A DNA stretch of 64,000 nt from Macrostomum hystrix (Eukaryota > Platyhelminthes > Macrostomidae), in NCBI GenBank assembly GCA_950097015.1, contig CATNEN010000034.1, positions 386,501 to 450,500 on the forward strand, in the 5' to 3' direction. The notes beneath the pieces are model-generated. The model was not told where the DNA came from, searched no databases, and saw only the letters and a list, made by a program, of their open reading frames with translations. The stretch's first letter is position 1. The number at the start of each line of letters is the position of its first letter. Shown here in pieces: positions 22,713 to 35,800 of the stretch. The translations under genes were made by a program, and so were the position numbers.

Positions 22713-25700
22713 CGCTTCGCAAAAAAACATCATTGTGTCTAGATGAGTCCTTTCGAAAAAAACATATTTGTGTCTAGAAGAGTTCTTTCGCAAAAATCAT
22801 CATTGTGTCTTGAAGAGTCCTTTCGCAAAAATCATCATTGTGTCTAGAAGAGTCCTTTCGCAAAAATCATCATTGTGTCTAGAAGAGTCCTTTCGCAAAA
22901 ATCATCATTGTGTCTAGAAGAGTCCTTTCGCAAAAATCATCATTGTGTCTAGAAGAGTCCTTTCGCAAAAATCATCATTATGTCTAGAAGAGTCCTTTTG
23001 CAAAAATCATCATTGTGTCTAGAAGAGTCCTTTCGCAAAAATACATATTTGTGTCTAGAAGAGTCCTTTCGCAAAAAAACATTTTTGTGTCTATTGCTGG
23101 CGTTTCGCAAAAATCATCATTGTGTCTAGAAGAGTCCATTCGCAAAAAATCATCATTGTGTCTAAAAGAGTCCTTTCGCAAAAAACATATTTGTGTCTAG
23201 AAGAGTCCTTTCGCAAAAAAACATCATTGTGTCTAGAAGAGTCCTTTCGCAAAAAAACATATTTGTGTCTAGTAGAGTTCTTTCGCAAAAAAACATATTT
23301 GTGTCTAGAAGAGTCCTTTCTCAAAAATCATCATTGTGTCTAAAAGAGTCCTTTCGCAAAAAAACATATTTGTGTCTAGAAGAGTCCTTTCGCAAAAAAA
23401 CATCATTGTGTCTAGAAGAGTCCTTTCGCAAAAAACATCATTGTGTCTAGAAGAGTCCTTTCGCAAAAATCATCATTGTGTCTAGAAGAGTTCTTTCGCA
23501 AAAAACATCATTGTGTCTAGAAGAGTCCTTTCGCAAAAAACATCATTGTGTCTAGAAGAGTCCTTTCGCAAAAAACATATTTGTGTCTAGAAGACTCCTT
23601 TCGCAAAAAACATATTTGTGTCTAGAAGAGTCCTTTCGCAAAAAATCATCATTGTGTCTAGAAGAGTTCTTTCGCAAAAAAACATCATTGTGTCTAGAAG
23701 AGTCCTTTCGCAAAAACCATCAATGTGTCTTGAAGAGTCCTTTCGCAAAAAACATCATTGCGTCTAGTAGAGTTCTTTCGCAAAAAAACATATTTGTGTC
23801 TATTAGAGTCCTTTCGCAAAAAACATATTTGTGTCTAGAAGAGTCCTTTCGCAAAAAACATATTTGTGTCTAGAAGAGTCCTTTCGCAAAAAAACATATT
23901 TGTGTGTAGTAGAGTTCTTTCGCAAAAAAACATCATTGTGTCTAGAAGAGTCCTTTCGCAAAAAAACATCATTGTGTCTAGAAGAGGCCTTTCGCAAAAA
24001 ATCATCATTGTGTCTAGAAGAGTCCTTTCGCAAAAAAACATATTTGTGTGTAGTAGAGTTCTTTCGCAAAAAAACATCATTGTGTCTAGAAGAGTCCTTT
24101 CGCAAAAAAACATCATTGTGTCTAGAAGAGGCCTTTCGCAAAAAATCATCATTGTGTCTAGAAGAGTCCTTTCGCAAAAATCATCATTGTGTCTAAAAGA
24201 GTCCTTTCGCAAAAAAACATATTTGGGTCTAGAAGAGTCCTTTCGCAAAAAATCATCATTGTGTCTAGAAGAGTCCTTTCGCAAAAAATCATCATTGTGT
24301 CTAAAAGAGTCCTTTCGCAAAAACCATCAATGTGTCTAGAAGAGTCCTTTTGCAAAAAAACATCATTGTGTCTAAAAGAGTCCTTTCGCAAAAAAACATC
24401 ATTGTGTCTAGAAGAGTCCTTTCGCAAAAAAACATCATTGTGTCTAGAAGAGTTTTTTCGCAAAATAACATATTTGTGTCTAAAAGAGTCCTTTCGCAAA
24501 AATCATCATTGTGTCTAGAAGAGTTCTTTCGCAAAAAACATCATTGTGTCTAGAAGAGTCCTTTCGCAAAAAACATATTTGTGTCTAGAAGAGTTCTTTC
24601 GCAAAAATCATCATTGTGTCTAGAAGAGTCCTTTTGCAAAAAATCATCATTGTGTCTAAAAGAGTCCTTTCGCAAAAAATCATCATTGTGTCTAGAAGAG
24701 TTCTTTCGCAAAAAAACATCATTGTGTCTAGAAGAGTCCTTTCGCAAAAACCATCAATGTGTCTTGAAGAGTCCTTTCGCAAAAAACATCATTGCGTCTA
24801 GTAGAGTTCTTTCGCAAAAAAACATATTTGTGTCTATTAGAGTCCTTTCGCAAAAAACATATTTGTGTCTAGAAGAGTCCTTTCGCAAAAAACATATTTG
24901 TGTCTAGAAGAGTCCTTTCGCAAAAAAACATATTTGTGTGTAGTAGAGTTCTTTCGCAAAAAAACATCATTGTGTCTAGAAGAGTCCTTTCGCAAAAAAA
25001 CATCATTGTGTCTAGAAGAGGCCTTTCGCAAAAAATCATCATTGTGTCTAGAAGAGTCCTTTCGCAAAAAAACATATTTGTGTGTAGTAGAGTTCTTTCG
25101 CAAAAAAACATCATTGTGTCTAGAAGAGTCCTTTCGCAAAAAAACATCATTGTGTCTAGAAGAGGCCTTTCGCAAAAAATCATCATTGTGTCTAGAAGAG
25201 TCCTTTCGCAAAAATCATCATTGTGTCTAAAAGAGTCCTTTCGCAAAAAAACATATTTGGGTCTAGAAGAGTCCTTTCGCAAAAAATCATCATTGTGTCT
25301 AGAAGAGTCCTTTCGCAAAAAATCATCATTGTGTCTAAAAGAGTCCTTTCGCAAAAACCATCAATGTGTCTAGAAGAGTCCTTTTGCAAAAAAACATCAT
25401 TGTGTCTAGAAGAGTTCTTTCGCAAAAAAACATCATTGTGTCTAGAAGAGTCCTTTCGCAAAAAAACATCATTGTGTCTAGAAGAGTCCTTTCGCAAAAT
25501 AACATATTTGTGTCTAAAAGAGTCCTTTCGCAAAAATCATCATTGTGTCTAGAAGAGTTCTTTCGCAAAAAACATCATTGTGTCTAGAAGAGTCCTTTCG
25601 CAAAAAACATATTTGTGTCTAGAAGAGTTCTTTCGCAAAAATCATCATTGTGTCTAGAAGAGTCCTTTTGCAAAAAATCATCATTGTGTCTAAAAGAGTC

Positions 25701-25950
25701 CTTTCGCAAAAAAACATATTTGTGTCTAGAAGAGTTCTTTCGCAAAAAAACATATTTGTGTCTAGAAGAGTCCTTTCGCAAAAATCATCATTGTGTCTAG
25801 AAGAGTTCTTTCGCAAAAAAACATCATTGTGTCTAGAAGAGTTCTTTCGCAAAAAAACATATTTGTGTCTATTGCTGGCGTTTCGCAAAAAACATATTTG
25901 TGTCTATTGCTGGCGTTTCGCAAAAAACATCATTGTGTCTAGTAGTGTCA
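22713..25950. repeat. 34-36-bp minisatellite with 1,034-bp higher-order repeat
   Basis: About 90 copies of a unit with core GTGTCTAGAAGAGTCCTTTC followed by GCAAAAA and ATCATCATT or ACATATTT. Within it a block of about 1 kb is tandemly duplicated. For example, the unusual ACCATCAATGTGTCTTGAAG lies at about 23715 and 24749, offset exactly 1,034 bp, and the flanking order of variants is the same over about 900 bp. The many 60-160-residue ORFs here are repeat artefacts. Confidence 0.96.
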
Positions 25951-26683
25951 TTTCGCAAAAATGTAATCTAATCTGTAATCTAATCACTGAGTGTCCAGCT
26001 TGGCAATGACAATTAACGCCCTGCAGGTGAGTCGGACACTAAGAATTTTCATTCTGTCAAGTCTACGATGTATACGAGCTACTAACGACTCATCCAGTCT
26101 ACTCAAAGTTGCAGATTGAAATATTCAAATATAAATGGGATTTCCAACAGAGGAAATAGCTGTGGGCGGGTCCTTGATGAGGTGCGGCTGCACCATATAG
26201 TGTGCTAGGGGGCAGTTATGCAAATGTGAGCTGCGGTACTAAGTTAAATTGTGCTGAACAGAACCCCGGCTCTCCCGCCGAGGCAGACGTGCTGGGCAAC
26301 ATTTTTTGGGATTCGGAATTGGCGGTAGAAGGTGGGGAACAGAATTGGGGAGCCCACTGAGTGGGGATAATCTGGGAACCGGAGATTAGCGCCACTGAGG
26401 GGGGCGGAGCTCGATCGAAAAGTGTGACGTAACTCGCTGGAAATGCAGCTTCCCTTCATTTGCTGCCTCATCCGACTCTAGGCCAACCATTTTCGGAGGA
26501 GGGGAGTATTTAGACTTGCTTTCTCGATTTGGCTTTAATTTTTAAGGCTTCAATTGTGAATGTGGCCTGTTTCTTAGTTTCTTAAATTACTCAGCACAGG
26601 CAATTAAAGAATTCGAGAAATATAAAGCCGAAATAACTGTGTAAAAAATAACCCTCTTAAATAACAAGAACTGGCAAAACGTT
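25951..26683. other. Unique spacer with promoter-like motifs
   Basis: A strong donor (CTGCAG|GTGAGT) near 26027 follows a short ATG frame, MTINALQ, a possible but unsupported first coding exon on the plus strand. Further on are an octamer ATGCAAAT (near 26218), a GC box (GGGGCGGAG near 26401) and a CRE-like TGACGTAA (near 26426). The last two, 25 bp apart, may belong to an unmapped promoter. No complete gene is assigned. Confidence 0.3.
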
Positions 26684-26755
26684 TTCCCCGACCGGGAGTC
26701 GAACCCGGGCCGCCTGGGTGAGAGCCAGGAATCCTAACCGCTAGACCATCGGGGA
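26684..26755 (-). tRNA. tRNA-Glu (CTC)
   Basis: A 72-nt cloverleaf with acceptor TCCCCGA/TCGGGGA and discriminator A. The anticodon stem CCTGG/CCAGG encloses loop CTCTCAC, giving anticodon CTC, which reads GAG. T-arm GTTCGACTCCC and box A TGGTCTAGCGGTTAGGA are intact. It has no intron. A minus-strand TTTT terminator lies at 26676-26679. A second identical copy is at 27198-27269. Confidence 0.97.
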
Positions 26756-27197
26756 TCTGCACAATGGGTGTACAACGAAACGAATTTGTTATCTATATAT
26801 GTATTTGTAGTTTTAACTGTGCTTTTGTAAATGCTTCTTTTGCCGATTCTCGTACTTATCAAAGTAGTAGTATGAATAGCGTATCAGTGTAAAATGTTTA
26901 GTTTTTTTATGAAATGGCTACAATCGACGACTAAAATAAAGGTTTTGAAGACTTAGACACTTAGAACATCAAGATCCTAATAACTGATGCTGGAACAACT
27001 AGATAAAACTAAAACAAACATTACTGGGACTAGTTCTAAGTATCTAGATTCTAGTATTAAGTAGCTCTTGTATCTATACTTAGCTTATTAAAAAGTTTGG
27101 CAGATTTAAAGCAACTTGTCATAGAATCAAACCAACCTGATGTGCAAAAGTAAAAATCTAATTTCGTAGCGTAAACTGAAAACATGATAAAAAAGAT
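26756..27197. other. Spacer between the two tRNA genes
   Basis: AT-rich unique sequence with no gene. The flanks of the two tRNAs are not alike, so no recent duplication of the whole segment is visible. A T6 terminator for the second tRNA (minus strand) is at 27189-27194. Confidence 0.5.
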
Positions 27198-27269
27198 TTC
27201 CCCGACCGGGAGTCGAACCCGGGCCGCCTGGGTGAGAGCCAGGAATCCTAACCGCTAGACCATCGGGGA
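27198..27269 (-). tRNA. tRNA-Glu (CTC), second copy
   Basis: Identical over 72 nt to the copy at 26684-26755, with the same CTC anticodon loop and intact internal promoter boxes. It is followed on the minus strand by six T residues, a good pol III terminator. Identity despite diverged flanks points to selection or gene conversion. Confidence 0.97.
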
Positions 27270-28109
27270 ACTGCAAGCCGGCAATCCGAAAAGTGGCCAT
27301 AAGCAAAAACACTCGTATCGTCATTGTTATTAAAGATAAAGGAAGGAAAAATAACCCTAGGATATTTATCACATTAAATTCAGTTGCTTTTAATAGAGCT
27401 GGTTCAAAAGCGAACGAATTTTTCTGTCTATTTTGTTATTTAGAAATCGACATAAAATGTATTCTCGAATGCTAAGTTTAATGAATAAAAATTAATTAGC
27501 ATTGAAATAAGTGGCGCTTTGTCCCACAATCAGCATAGCAACAAAAAAGAACAAGTATTTAATTAATTGTAATTTAAGATTTTGACGCAAATTAAACTTA
27601 CTGCACGATTTTTCAATCGAGTAATAAAACAAAAACAGATTGCGGTCAAGGAGTTCTAAAACTTAAAACAAAAATGAAATTTGCGTAGCGTCAATGCTAT
27701 TGCCTAAAACATGCATTTTTAATAAAAATTCTTAATTGCTAGTATCCAATGGCACAAGTCACGACTCGCGAGATAAATGGTTTAAGGAGTTCCAAGACAA
27801 CAACCTTCGTAAGCTTTGAAAGTTTCTTGCAAATAAACCTCAGTTAAACAAAGTGGGATAAGCTGGAACAAAAGAAATAGTAAACAAAGAGGAAGCAAGC
27901 AAGGATTGCAATTTATCGGCTGTGTAACAATTTTCGATTTAAGAATTAAAGCAATCAGAATTTACACGATGGTTTAATGTTTTTAAGCAATGTACTGTTT
28001 TAACGCATGCAGCCTGTACTCGTAACAACACAGTTTTATATTAAAGACTCAACACAGGCAAATACCAAAGCACTTGAGGCCAGCTTCTGATCTCTCAGAT
28101 CCTTTTGCT
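27270..28109. other. AT-rich spacer
   Basis: About 840 bp of AT-rich sequence without open frames of note or recognisable elements. Confidence 0.5.
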
Positions 28110-29190
28110 TTGATCCCATCTCCTTCTCTGATCCCATCTCCCTCCCTGATACCATCTCCTTCTCTGATCCCATCTCCTTCTCTGATCCCATCTCCCACCC
28201 TGATCCCATCTCCTTCTCTGATCCCATCTCCCACCCTGATCCCATCTCCTTCTCTGATCCCATCTCCTTCTCTGATCCCATCTCCCACCCTGATCCCATC
28301 TCCTTCTCTGATCCCATCTCCCACCCTGATCCCATCTCCTTCTCTGATCCTATCTCCTTCTCTGATCCCATCTCCTTCTCTGATCCCATCTCCTTCTCTG
28401 ATCTCATCTCCTTCTCTGATCCCATCTCCCACCCTGATCCCATCTCCTTCTCTGATCCCATCTCCCACCCTGATCCCATCTCCTTCTCTGATCCTATCTC
28501 CTTCTCTGATCCCATCTCCTTCTCTGATCCCATCTCCTTCTCTGATCTCATCTCCTTCTCTGATCCCATCTCCCACCCTGATCCCATCTCCTTCTCTGAT
28601 CCCATCTCCTTCTCTGATCCCATCTCCCACCCTGATCCCATCTCCTTCTCTGATCCCATCTCCCTCCCTGATACCATCTCCTTCTCTGATCCCATCTCCT
28701 TCTCTGATCCCATCTCCCACCCTGATCCCATCTCCTTCTCTGATCCCATCTCCCACCCTGATCCCATCTCCTTCTCTGATCCTATCTCCTTCTCTGATCC
28801 CATCTCCTTCTCTGATCCCATCTCCTTCTCTGATCTCATCTCCTTCTCTGATCCCATCTCCCACCCTGATCCCATCTCCTTCTCTGATCCCATCTCCCTC
28901 CCTGATCCCATCTCCTTCTCTGATCCTATCTCCTTCTCTGATCCCATCTCCTTTCCTGATCCCATCTCCTTCCCTGATCCCATCTCCTTCTCTGATCCTA
29001 TCTCCTTCTCTGATCCCATCTCCTTTCCTGATCCCATCTCCTTCCCTGATCCCATCTCCTTCTCTGATCCCATCGCCTTCTCTGATCCTATCTCCTTCTC
29101 TGATCCTATCTCCTTCTCTGATCCCATCTCCTTCTCTGATCTCATCTCCTTTCCTGATCCCATCTCCTTCCCTGATCCCATCTCATTCTC
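28110..29190. repeat. 18-bp minisatellite
   Basis: About 60 copies of CTGATCCCATCTCCTTCT, with CCCACC, CCCTCC, CTTTCC and CCTATC variants in ordered blocks. Because 18 is a multiple of three, frames of 270-390 codons stay open on both strands. These are not proteins. Confidence 0.97.
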
Positions 29191-29802
29191 CTTCATACTT
29201 GTGATGAATTGATTTCATTAAGCAAAATAGCTTGATATAACATGGGAATGAGCGATAGAGTATGCTTATTTAGATTGAGAATAAAATTATTCAACATTTA
29301 TCGTTCCAAATAAAAATGCCCAAGTAGAAACAATCGCAGAACAGGGCATTCGTGGCGCACTAGCAGACAGATTATTATTATTATCAGAATAAAGATGGCA
29401 AACAGACCTGGACTGAAAAAGAACAACTGAATAAGTGCTGGCGCATGCTAGTTAAAGTAGTGACGCTTTGAGAATGAACTTTTGAAAATTGAGACAAATT
29501 TTACTAACAGGCAGCCAGCCATCAATACTTTGAAAAGTTAACTGAATGATTTTGATCAGTGAATCGTAGGATTGAGATCTGTCTACAGACGGGAAGAACT
29601 TCATTAGGAAGACTTCAGCTGAGGTCACCTGTGAGGATGCGAACAAGTTCCAGAGGTTCTTAATAGATCAGGAAGACAATAAAAGCTTTGGGTGGGAAGG
29701 AGATAAGCAATGTAAGTTGACCCCGGCTAGCTAAAGTACACAAAGCGTGTGGCCAACTGTACTAAGTAGCATGAAAATCTGAGTTGCAGGTTGCAGCAAG
29801 CA
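29191..29802. other. 3' flank of the RhoGAP-START gene
   Basis: Unique AT-rich sequence downstream (minus-strand sense) of the stop at 29803. No convincing minus-strand polyadenylation signal was identified. Confidence 0.4.
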
Positions 29803-32800
29803 CTACAGAGCTGGCATTCGCTGATTGACAAAGGACTTCTTTAAGTAGGCCAGCCGCCTAGCCACAGTGTGGCCCCAGGTGGCGCTGTACCACTCGGCGC
29901 TGTGGCCTCGCAGGTCAGTCCTGGACAGCAGCGTCACCCGGGAGACTCCAGGACCGGCCGACTGCACCAGCCAGTCGTCAACAACGACCAGCGCCTGCAG
30001 CGTCAGCGGCGAGGGTGCCAGACGTACGGAGGTGGAATAAACAGCGTGACTGTTGGCACTAGCGGAGCGCCAGGCACGCAGGAGGCAGGCCTCGCGACAG
30101 GGCTGAGCCGGCGGCGAGGCCAGGCTGAGTCTGACCACGTCTGAGGTTTCGTCTATTGACTCAAGCGTCTCCGACTTGAGTACGTCTGGATCCCACGTTT
30201 CTCTGTGAAATTAGTTGGAGAGGAAACATACGAGCGTATCATGAGTGGAATTACACGCACTATCACACCAAGACAGCTTGACAAGGTCTTGGAGAGAGAG
30301 GTGACGGAGCCATACGAGCTATCCAATCAGCGTACGACGGTGGATCGAAATTCGTCCGAAGACGATGAGCTGGGGCTTAAACGATCACGCTTTGATATCG
30401 TGAAAGGCGCTTTAGTAGAGAGAGGTGGCGTAGCCATATCCAATCAGAGCAGACGGTAGATTGAAATTTGTCCGAAGACGATTGGCTGGGGCTTAAACGA
30501 TCACGCTTTGATATCGTGACAGTTGCAACTGGTAGGAGAGAGAGGTGGCGTAGCCATATCCAATCAGCGCATGACGCTGGATTGAAATTCTTCCGACGAA
30601 GATGAGGTTGGGCTTAAACGATCACGCTATGATGGCGTGACAGAACTGAGGAGAGAAGTTGCACAACTGCAGTCAATAAAAGCCAAAGCGCAGAAGATCT
30701 AGATATCATTCGCCGAGATTGAATTCTTTGAACAAACCTCTCAGCCACAATCCTGTTCAGCACATCCGTGGAGTTGGCTTCAACTAGCACCGACGCTTTC
30801 CACAGCCGCAGCGGATGATCATCGTCCACAACTTTGAAGAAGGTCTCGATGCCCGACCTGTGGCTGAATGGCACCCATTTTTCTGTCTGGCAGCTCTCCC
30901 TAGCAACCATTTGAGCATGGTTCTCAACAAAGGCAAAGCAGTACCGCCTGCCGGTGGGGTCGAGCGGCGCCACGGAGTCCAGGCTGGGAGCCTGCAGCTC
31001 ATCATCTGCGCGGTGCTCGGACAGGCGACGATAGAGCTCGTCTGGGACCTGAGAGTGCGAAAGTTTTTTGTATTATAATAGCAGCACTACAGCCTCCTTA
31101 CTTCCTCCCTCTACTTCTGCCTCCTAACCTCCCTTTACATCTGCCTCTATACGCTCTCTTCTTCCGCCTATATCCGCCCTCTAATTCTGTCTCTATCCGC
31201 CCACTAATTCTGTCTCTATCCGGCCTCTAATTCTGCCTCTATCCACCCTCTACTTCTGCCCCTATCCGCCCTCTTCTTCTGCCCCTATCCGCCCTCTACT
31301 TCTGCCCCTATCCACCCTCTACTTCTGCCCCTATCCGCCCCTTTTCTTCCGCCTATATCCGCCCTCTACTTCTGCCCCTTTCCACCCTCTACTTCTGCCC
31401 CTATCCGCCCCTTTTCTTCCGCCTATATCCGCCCTCTACTTCTGCCCCTTTCCACCCTCTTCTTCCGCCTATATCCGCCCTCTACTTCTGCCCCTATCCG
31501 CCCTCTTCTTCCGCCTTTATCCGCCCTCTACTTCTGCCCCTTTCCACCCTCTTCTTCCGCCTATATCCGCCCTCTACTTCTGCCCCTATCCACCCTCTAC
31601 TTCTGCCCCTATCCGCCCCTTTTCTTCCGCCTATATCCGCCCTCTACTTCTGCCCCTTTCCACCCTCTTCTTCCGCCTATATCCGCCCTCTACTTCTGCC
31701 CCTATCCGCCCTCTTCTTCCGCCTTTATCCGCCCTCTACTTCTGCCCCTTTCCACCCTCTTCTTCCGCCTATATCCGCCCTCTACTTCTGCCCCTATCCA
31801 CCCTCTACTTCTGCCCCTATCCGCCCCTTTTCTTCCGCCTATATCCGCCCTCTACTTCTGCCCCTTTCCACCCTCTTCTTCCGCCTATATCCGCCCTCTA
31901 CTTCTGCCCCTATCCGCCCTCTTCTTCCGCCTTTATCCGCCCTCTACTTCTGCCCCTATCCGCCCTCTTCTTCTGCCCCTATCCGCCCTCTACTTCTGCC
32001 CCTATCCGCCCTCTTCTTCCGCCTCTATCCGTCATCACCCAGGCCAGCTCACAGTGAACATCCTGTGGCAACAGTCGATCATGAAGGCCAGACAGACGGC
32101 GGCCGCCTTGTGGTCCTCCAGATCGCGCGGATCAGGCGCTCCGCTGCCGCTGCCACCGCAGCCGCCGGGCCGTCGGAATCGACTGGGCGCCAAGGCGGCC
32201 GCCTGGTGAGGAAAGTAGAACAGCGACGGAGCCAGGCAGACAGCTAGATTCGACGGCGTCATCTGGGTGGTTTCCGAGCAGTCCGCGAAGTCGTTTAGAA
32301 AGTACAGCAGAGCCTGAAGCACTTGGCGATTCTCGTCGGGCAGCAGCAGCGCTGCCGACTGCACAGTGGCCAGCCTGACTGAGTCGGAGCTCACATGGCT
32401 AAAGATGGCCAGGAGAGTTGGCGACAGCTTGTGCGTGATGAGGCACTCGGGCAGCTCACGCAGGTAGGTCTTGACCAGGTCGGCCAAGTCGTACGGCTGG
32501 CAGCGGCTGAAGTCTGACTTGTCCGGGTCGGCGTCGATTTCAGCGCGCAGAGCAGAGACGCGCGCCTGTGTTGATGAGAATTTAATATGATGTGCTTTTA
32601 CTGGCTACTACTTTAAGTAAAACGCACGAATTTTACTCGTAGGTTAACACTAAACTAAGAATGTTTCATACACGAGTACAAGGGTCCGAGTGAAGATTGA
32701 ATGCCTAGACCAGGATAAAGCGTCTTGATGAGGTTTTAGGATCCTCATGAGAATCTAGGATTGGGATGGAATAGAAGATTTGGGATTGGGATCGAGCATT

Positions 32801-35800
32801 TTGATGGGGATCTAGGTTTGGGATGGGGATCTAAGATTGGGAAGGGGATCTAGGTTTGGGATGGGGATCTAGGTTCGGGATGGGATTTCAGGATTGGGAT
32901 GGGATTTCAGGATTGGGATGGGATTTCAGGATTGGGAGCTAGAATCGGGATTGGGAGCTAGAATCGGGATTGGGAGCTAGAATCGGGATAAATATAATTA
33001 AACCAATAGGGCCTGGACGCACCTTGCCACCAGCCCGCCGAAAGATTCCGTGCGCCGAGACGCCGCTCTGTCGCAGCTGGCGCATGAGGTGCACCACGGC
33101 TGAGGGCAGCGGCTGGCCGCAGCGCATCTGGACCGTGGACAGCGGCATCCCGAAGACCGCTGTTCTCGGCGGCGCCGTCGAAGGCGAAGACGGCAATGAC
33201 TGGCCGATGCCGAGAATGCTGGGCGAAGCGGTCGGCGAGGCTGATGACTTTGATCGCTTCGCTGGCTTCTGCTGGCTCCTGTAAGGCATGTTTGGGTGAG
33301 AATTGCTTCATCTGATGTCACAGTTGGTAAATCTGATGTCACAGTTGGTGAATCTGATGTCACAGTTAGTAAATCTGATGTCACAGTTGGTGAATCTGAT
33401 GTCACAGTTGGTGAATCTGATGTCACAGTTGGTGAATCTAATTTTAGAGTCGGTGAATCTGATTTTAGAGTCGGTGAATCTGATTTTAGAGTCGGTGAAT
33501 CTGATTTTAGATTTGGTGAATCTAGTTTTAGATTTGGTGAATCCAGCTGGCAAAGTCGCTTACCAGGTGAACAGAGGGCAGTTATTTGGGGGGCAGTGCT
33601 GTTTGACAATCTTGTTGATCTCCTCGCTGGCTGCAGTCCTGAGCAGACGCAGCTGTGTGACGGACATGCCGGAGATCTGCAGCTCGCGCTGGTTGACATT
33701 GGGGCGATGGGAGCGCGCGAAAGACGACCAGCGAAATTTGGTGCCTCGCTTCAGGCCCCCACCGTTGCCGTTCTCCTCTTGAAGCAGCAGCTGCTGCTCT
33801 TGCTGCTGGGAGTCTGACAGCAGCTCATCATCGAATGGAGACCTGCGGCGTTGCGATGGCCTTGATACACGGTACTTGGCATGCAATAATATATGCTTTA
33901 AAGGGCAGCCTGAAGACTGAAGGAGGGGCTGAGGGCCGACCTGAAGGACTAGGGTAAGGGGCTGAGGCCCCACCTGAAGGACTGGGGGAAGGGGCTGACC
34001 TGAAAGACTGGGTGAAGGGGCCGACCTGAAAGACTGGGGGAAGGGGCTGACCTGAAGGACTGGGGGAAGGGGCTGACCTGAAGGACTGGGGGAAGGGGCT
34101 GACCTGAAGGACTGGGGGAAGGGGCCGACCTGAAGGACTGGGGAAGGGGCTGACCTGAAGGACTGGGGGAAGGGGCCGACCTGAAGGACTGGGGGAAGGG
34201 GCCGACCTGAAGGACTGGGGGAAGGGGCTGACCTGAAGGACTGGGGGAAGGGGCTGACCTGAAGGACTGGGGGAGCGTGGGTAGTCCAGTCAGCACTTAC
34301 ATGGACCCCAACAGCGCGGTGGCAGCTGCCGATGACTCTTCATCGCTGGCTGCAGTCGACGACGAAGTCCCGGCTCCAACCCCGGTCGCCGCAGCCGACG
34401 ACGATGACCTTGATGAAGCTAGACCGACTGGCGGCTGAAGCTGCAGAAGCTGATCCAGCTCAGCGATGTTCTCCATCAGGTCCGAGTCGTCGGCCCACCC
34501 CCTGCCGCTGCTGCCGACGCCACCGCCAGTGCCAACAGAGCTCGACGACTGCGTCGGCAGAGTGCGGAAGCCTTTGGTTGAGAGAGAACGCATTATTGTT
34601 TATTGAAGTCTACAACCAAATAAAGTTGGAAACCATTTTAATAACCAGACACTAACGATCTGACACTGACGCGCAAAGAAAATAATCATGTTTAGAGCAG
34701 GGGTCAGCAGACTTTTTAGGTAGCGGGCCAAAGAGAGAATCTAAAAGCCGCATCATATGAGTCATATCGGGGAGATATGACACAGGAGAGATGAGACACG
34801 GGAGAGATGAGACACGGGAGAGATGAGACAGTGCAGAGATGAGACACGGGAGAGATTAAACACGGGAGAGATGAGACACGGGAGAGATTAAACACGGGAG
34901 AGATGAGACACGGGAGAGATGAGACAGTGCAGAGATGAGACACGGGAGAGATGAGACACGGGAGAGATGAGACAGTGCAGAGATGAGACAGTGCAGAGAT
35001 GAGACACGGGAGAGATGAGACACGGGAGAGATGAGACAGTGCAGAGATGAGACACGGGAGAGATGAGACACGGGAGAGATGAGACAGTGCAGAGATGAGA
35101 CACGGGAGAGATGAGACACGGGAGAGATTAAACACGGGAGAGATGAGACACGGGAGTGATGAGACACGGGAGAGATGAGACACGGGAGAGATGAGACACG
35201 GGAGTGATGAGACACGGGAGAGATGAGACACGGGAGAGATTAAACACGGGAGAGATGAGACACGGGAGAGATGAGACAGTGCAGAGATGAGACACGGGAG
35301 AGATTAAACACGGGAGAGATGAGACACGGGAGAGATTAAACACGGGAGAGATGAGACACGGGAGAGATGAGACAGTGCAGAGATGAGACACGGGAGAGAT
35401 GAGACACGGGAGAGATGAGACAGTGCAGAGATGAGACAGTGCAGAGATGAGACACGGGAGAGATGAGACACGGGAGAGATGAGACAGTGCAGAGATGAGA
35501 CACGGGAGAGATGAGACACGGGAGAGATGAGACAGTGCAGAGATGAGACACGGGAGAGATGAGACACGGGAGAGATTAAACACGGGAGAGATGAGACACG
35601 GGAGTGATGAGACACGGGAGAGATGAGACACGGGAGAGATGAGACACGGGAGTGATGAGACACGGGAGAGATGAGACACGGGAGAGATTAAACACGGGAG
35701 AGATGAGACACGGGAGAGATGAGACACGGGAGAGATGAGACACGGGAGAGATGAGACAGTGCAGAGATGACACACGGGAGAGATGAGACAGTGCAGAGAT

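Noticed and set aside
22329-26009. Dozens of 60-160-codon ORFs on both strands
   Set aside because: They are all translations of the 30- and 35-bp arrays.
28036-29204. ORFs of 376 and 386 codons on opposite strands
   Set aside because: The 18-bp repeat keeps frames open on both strands. There is no flanking unique coding sequence and no domain.
30614-30973. 119-codon minus-strand ORF taken as a whole gene
   Set aside because: Only 30738-31048 is coding, as the first START exon. The ORF tail below 30738 is intron.
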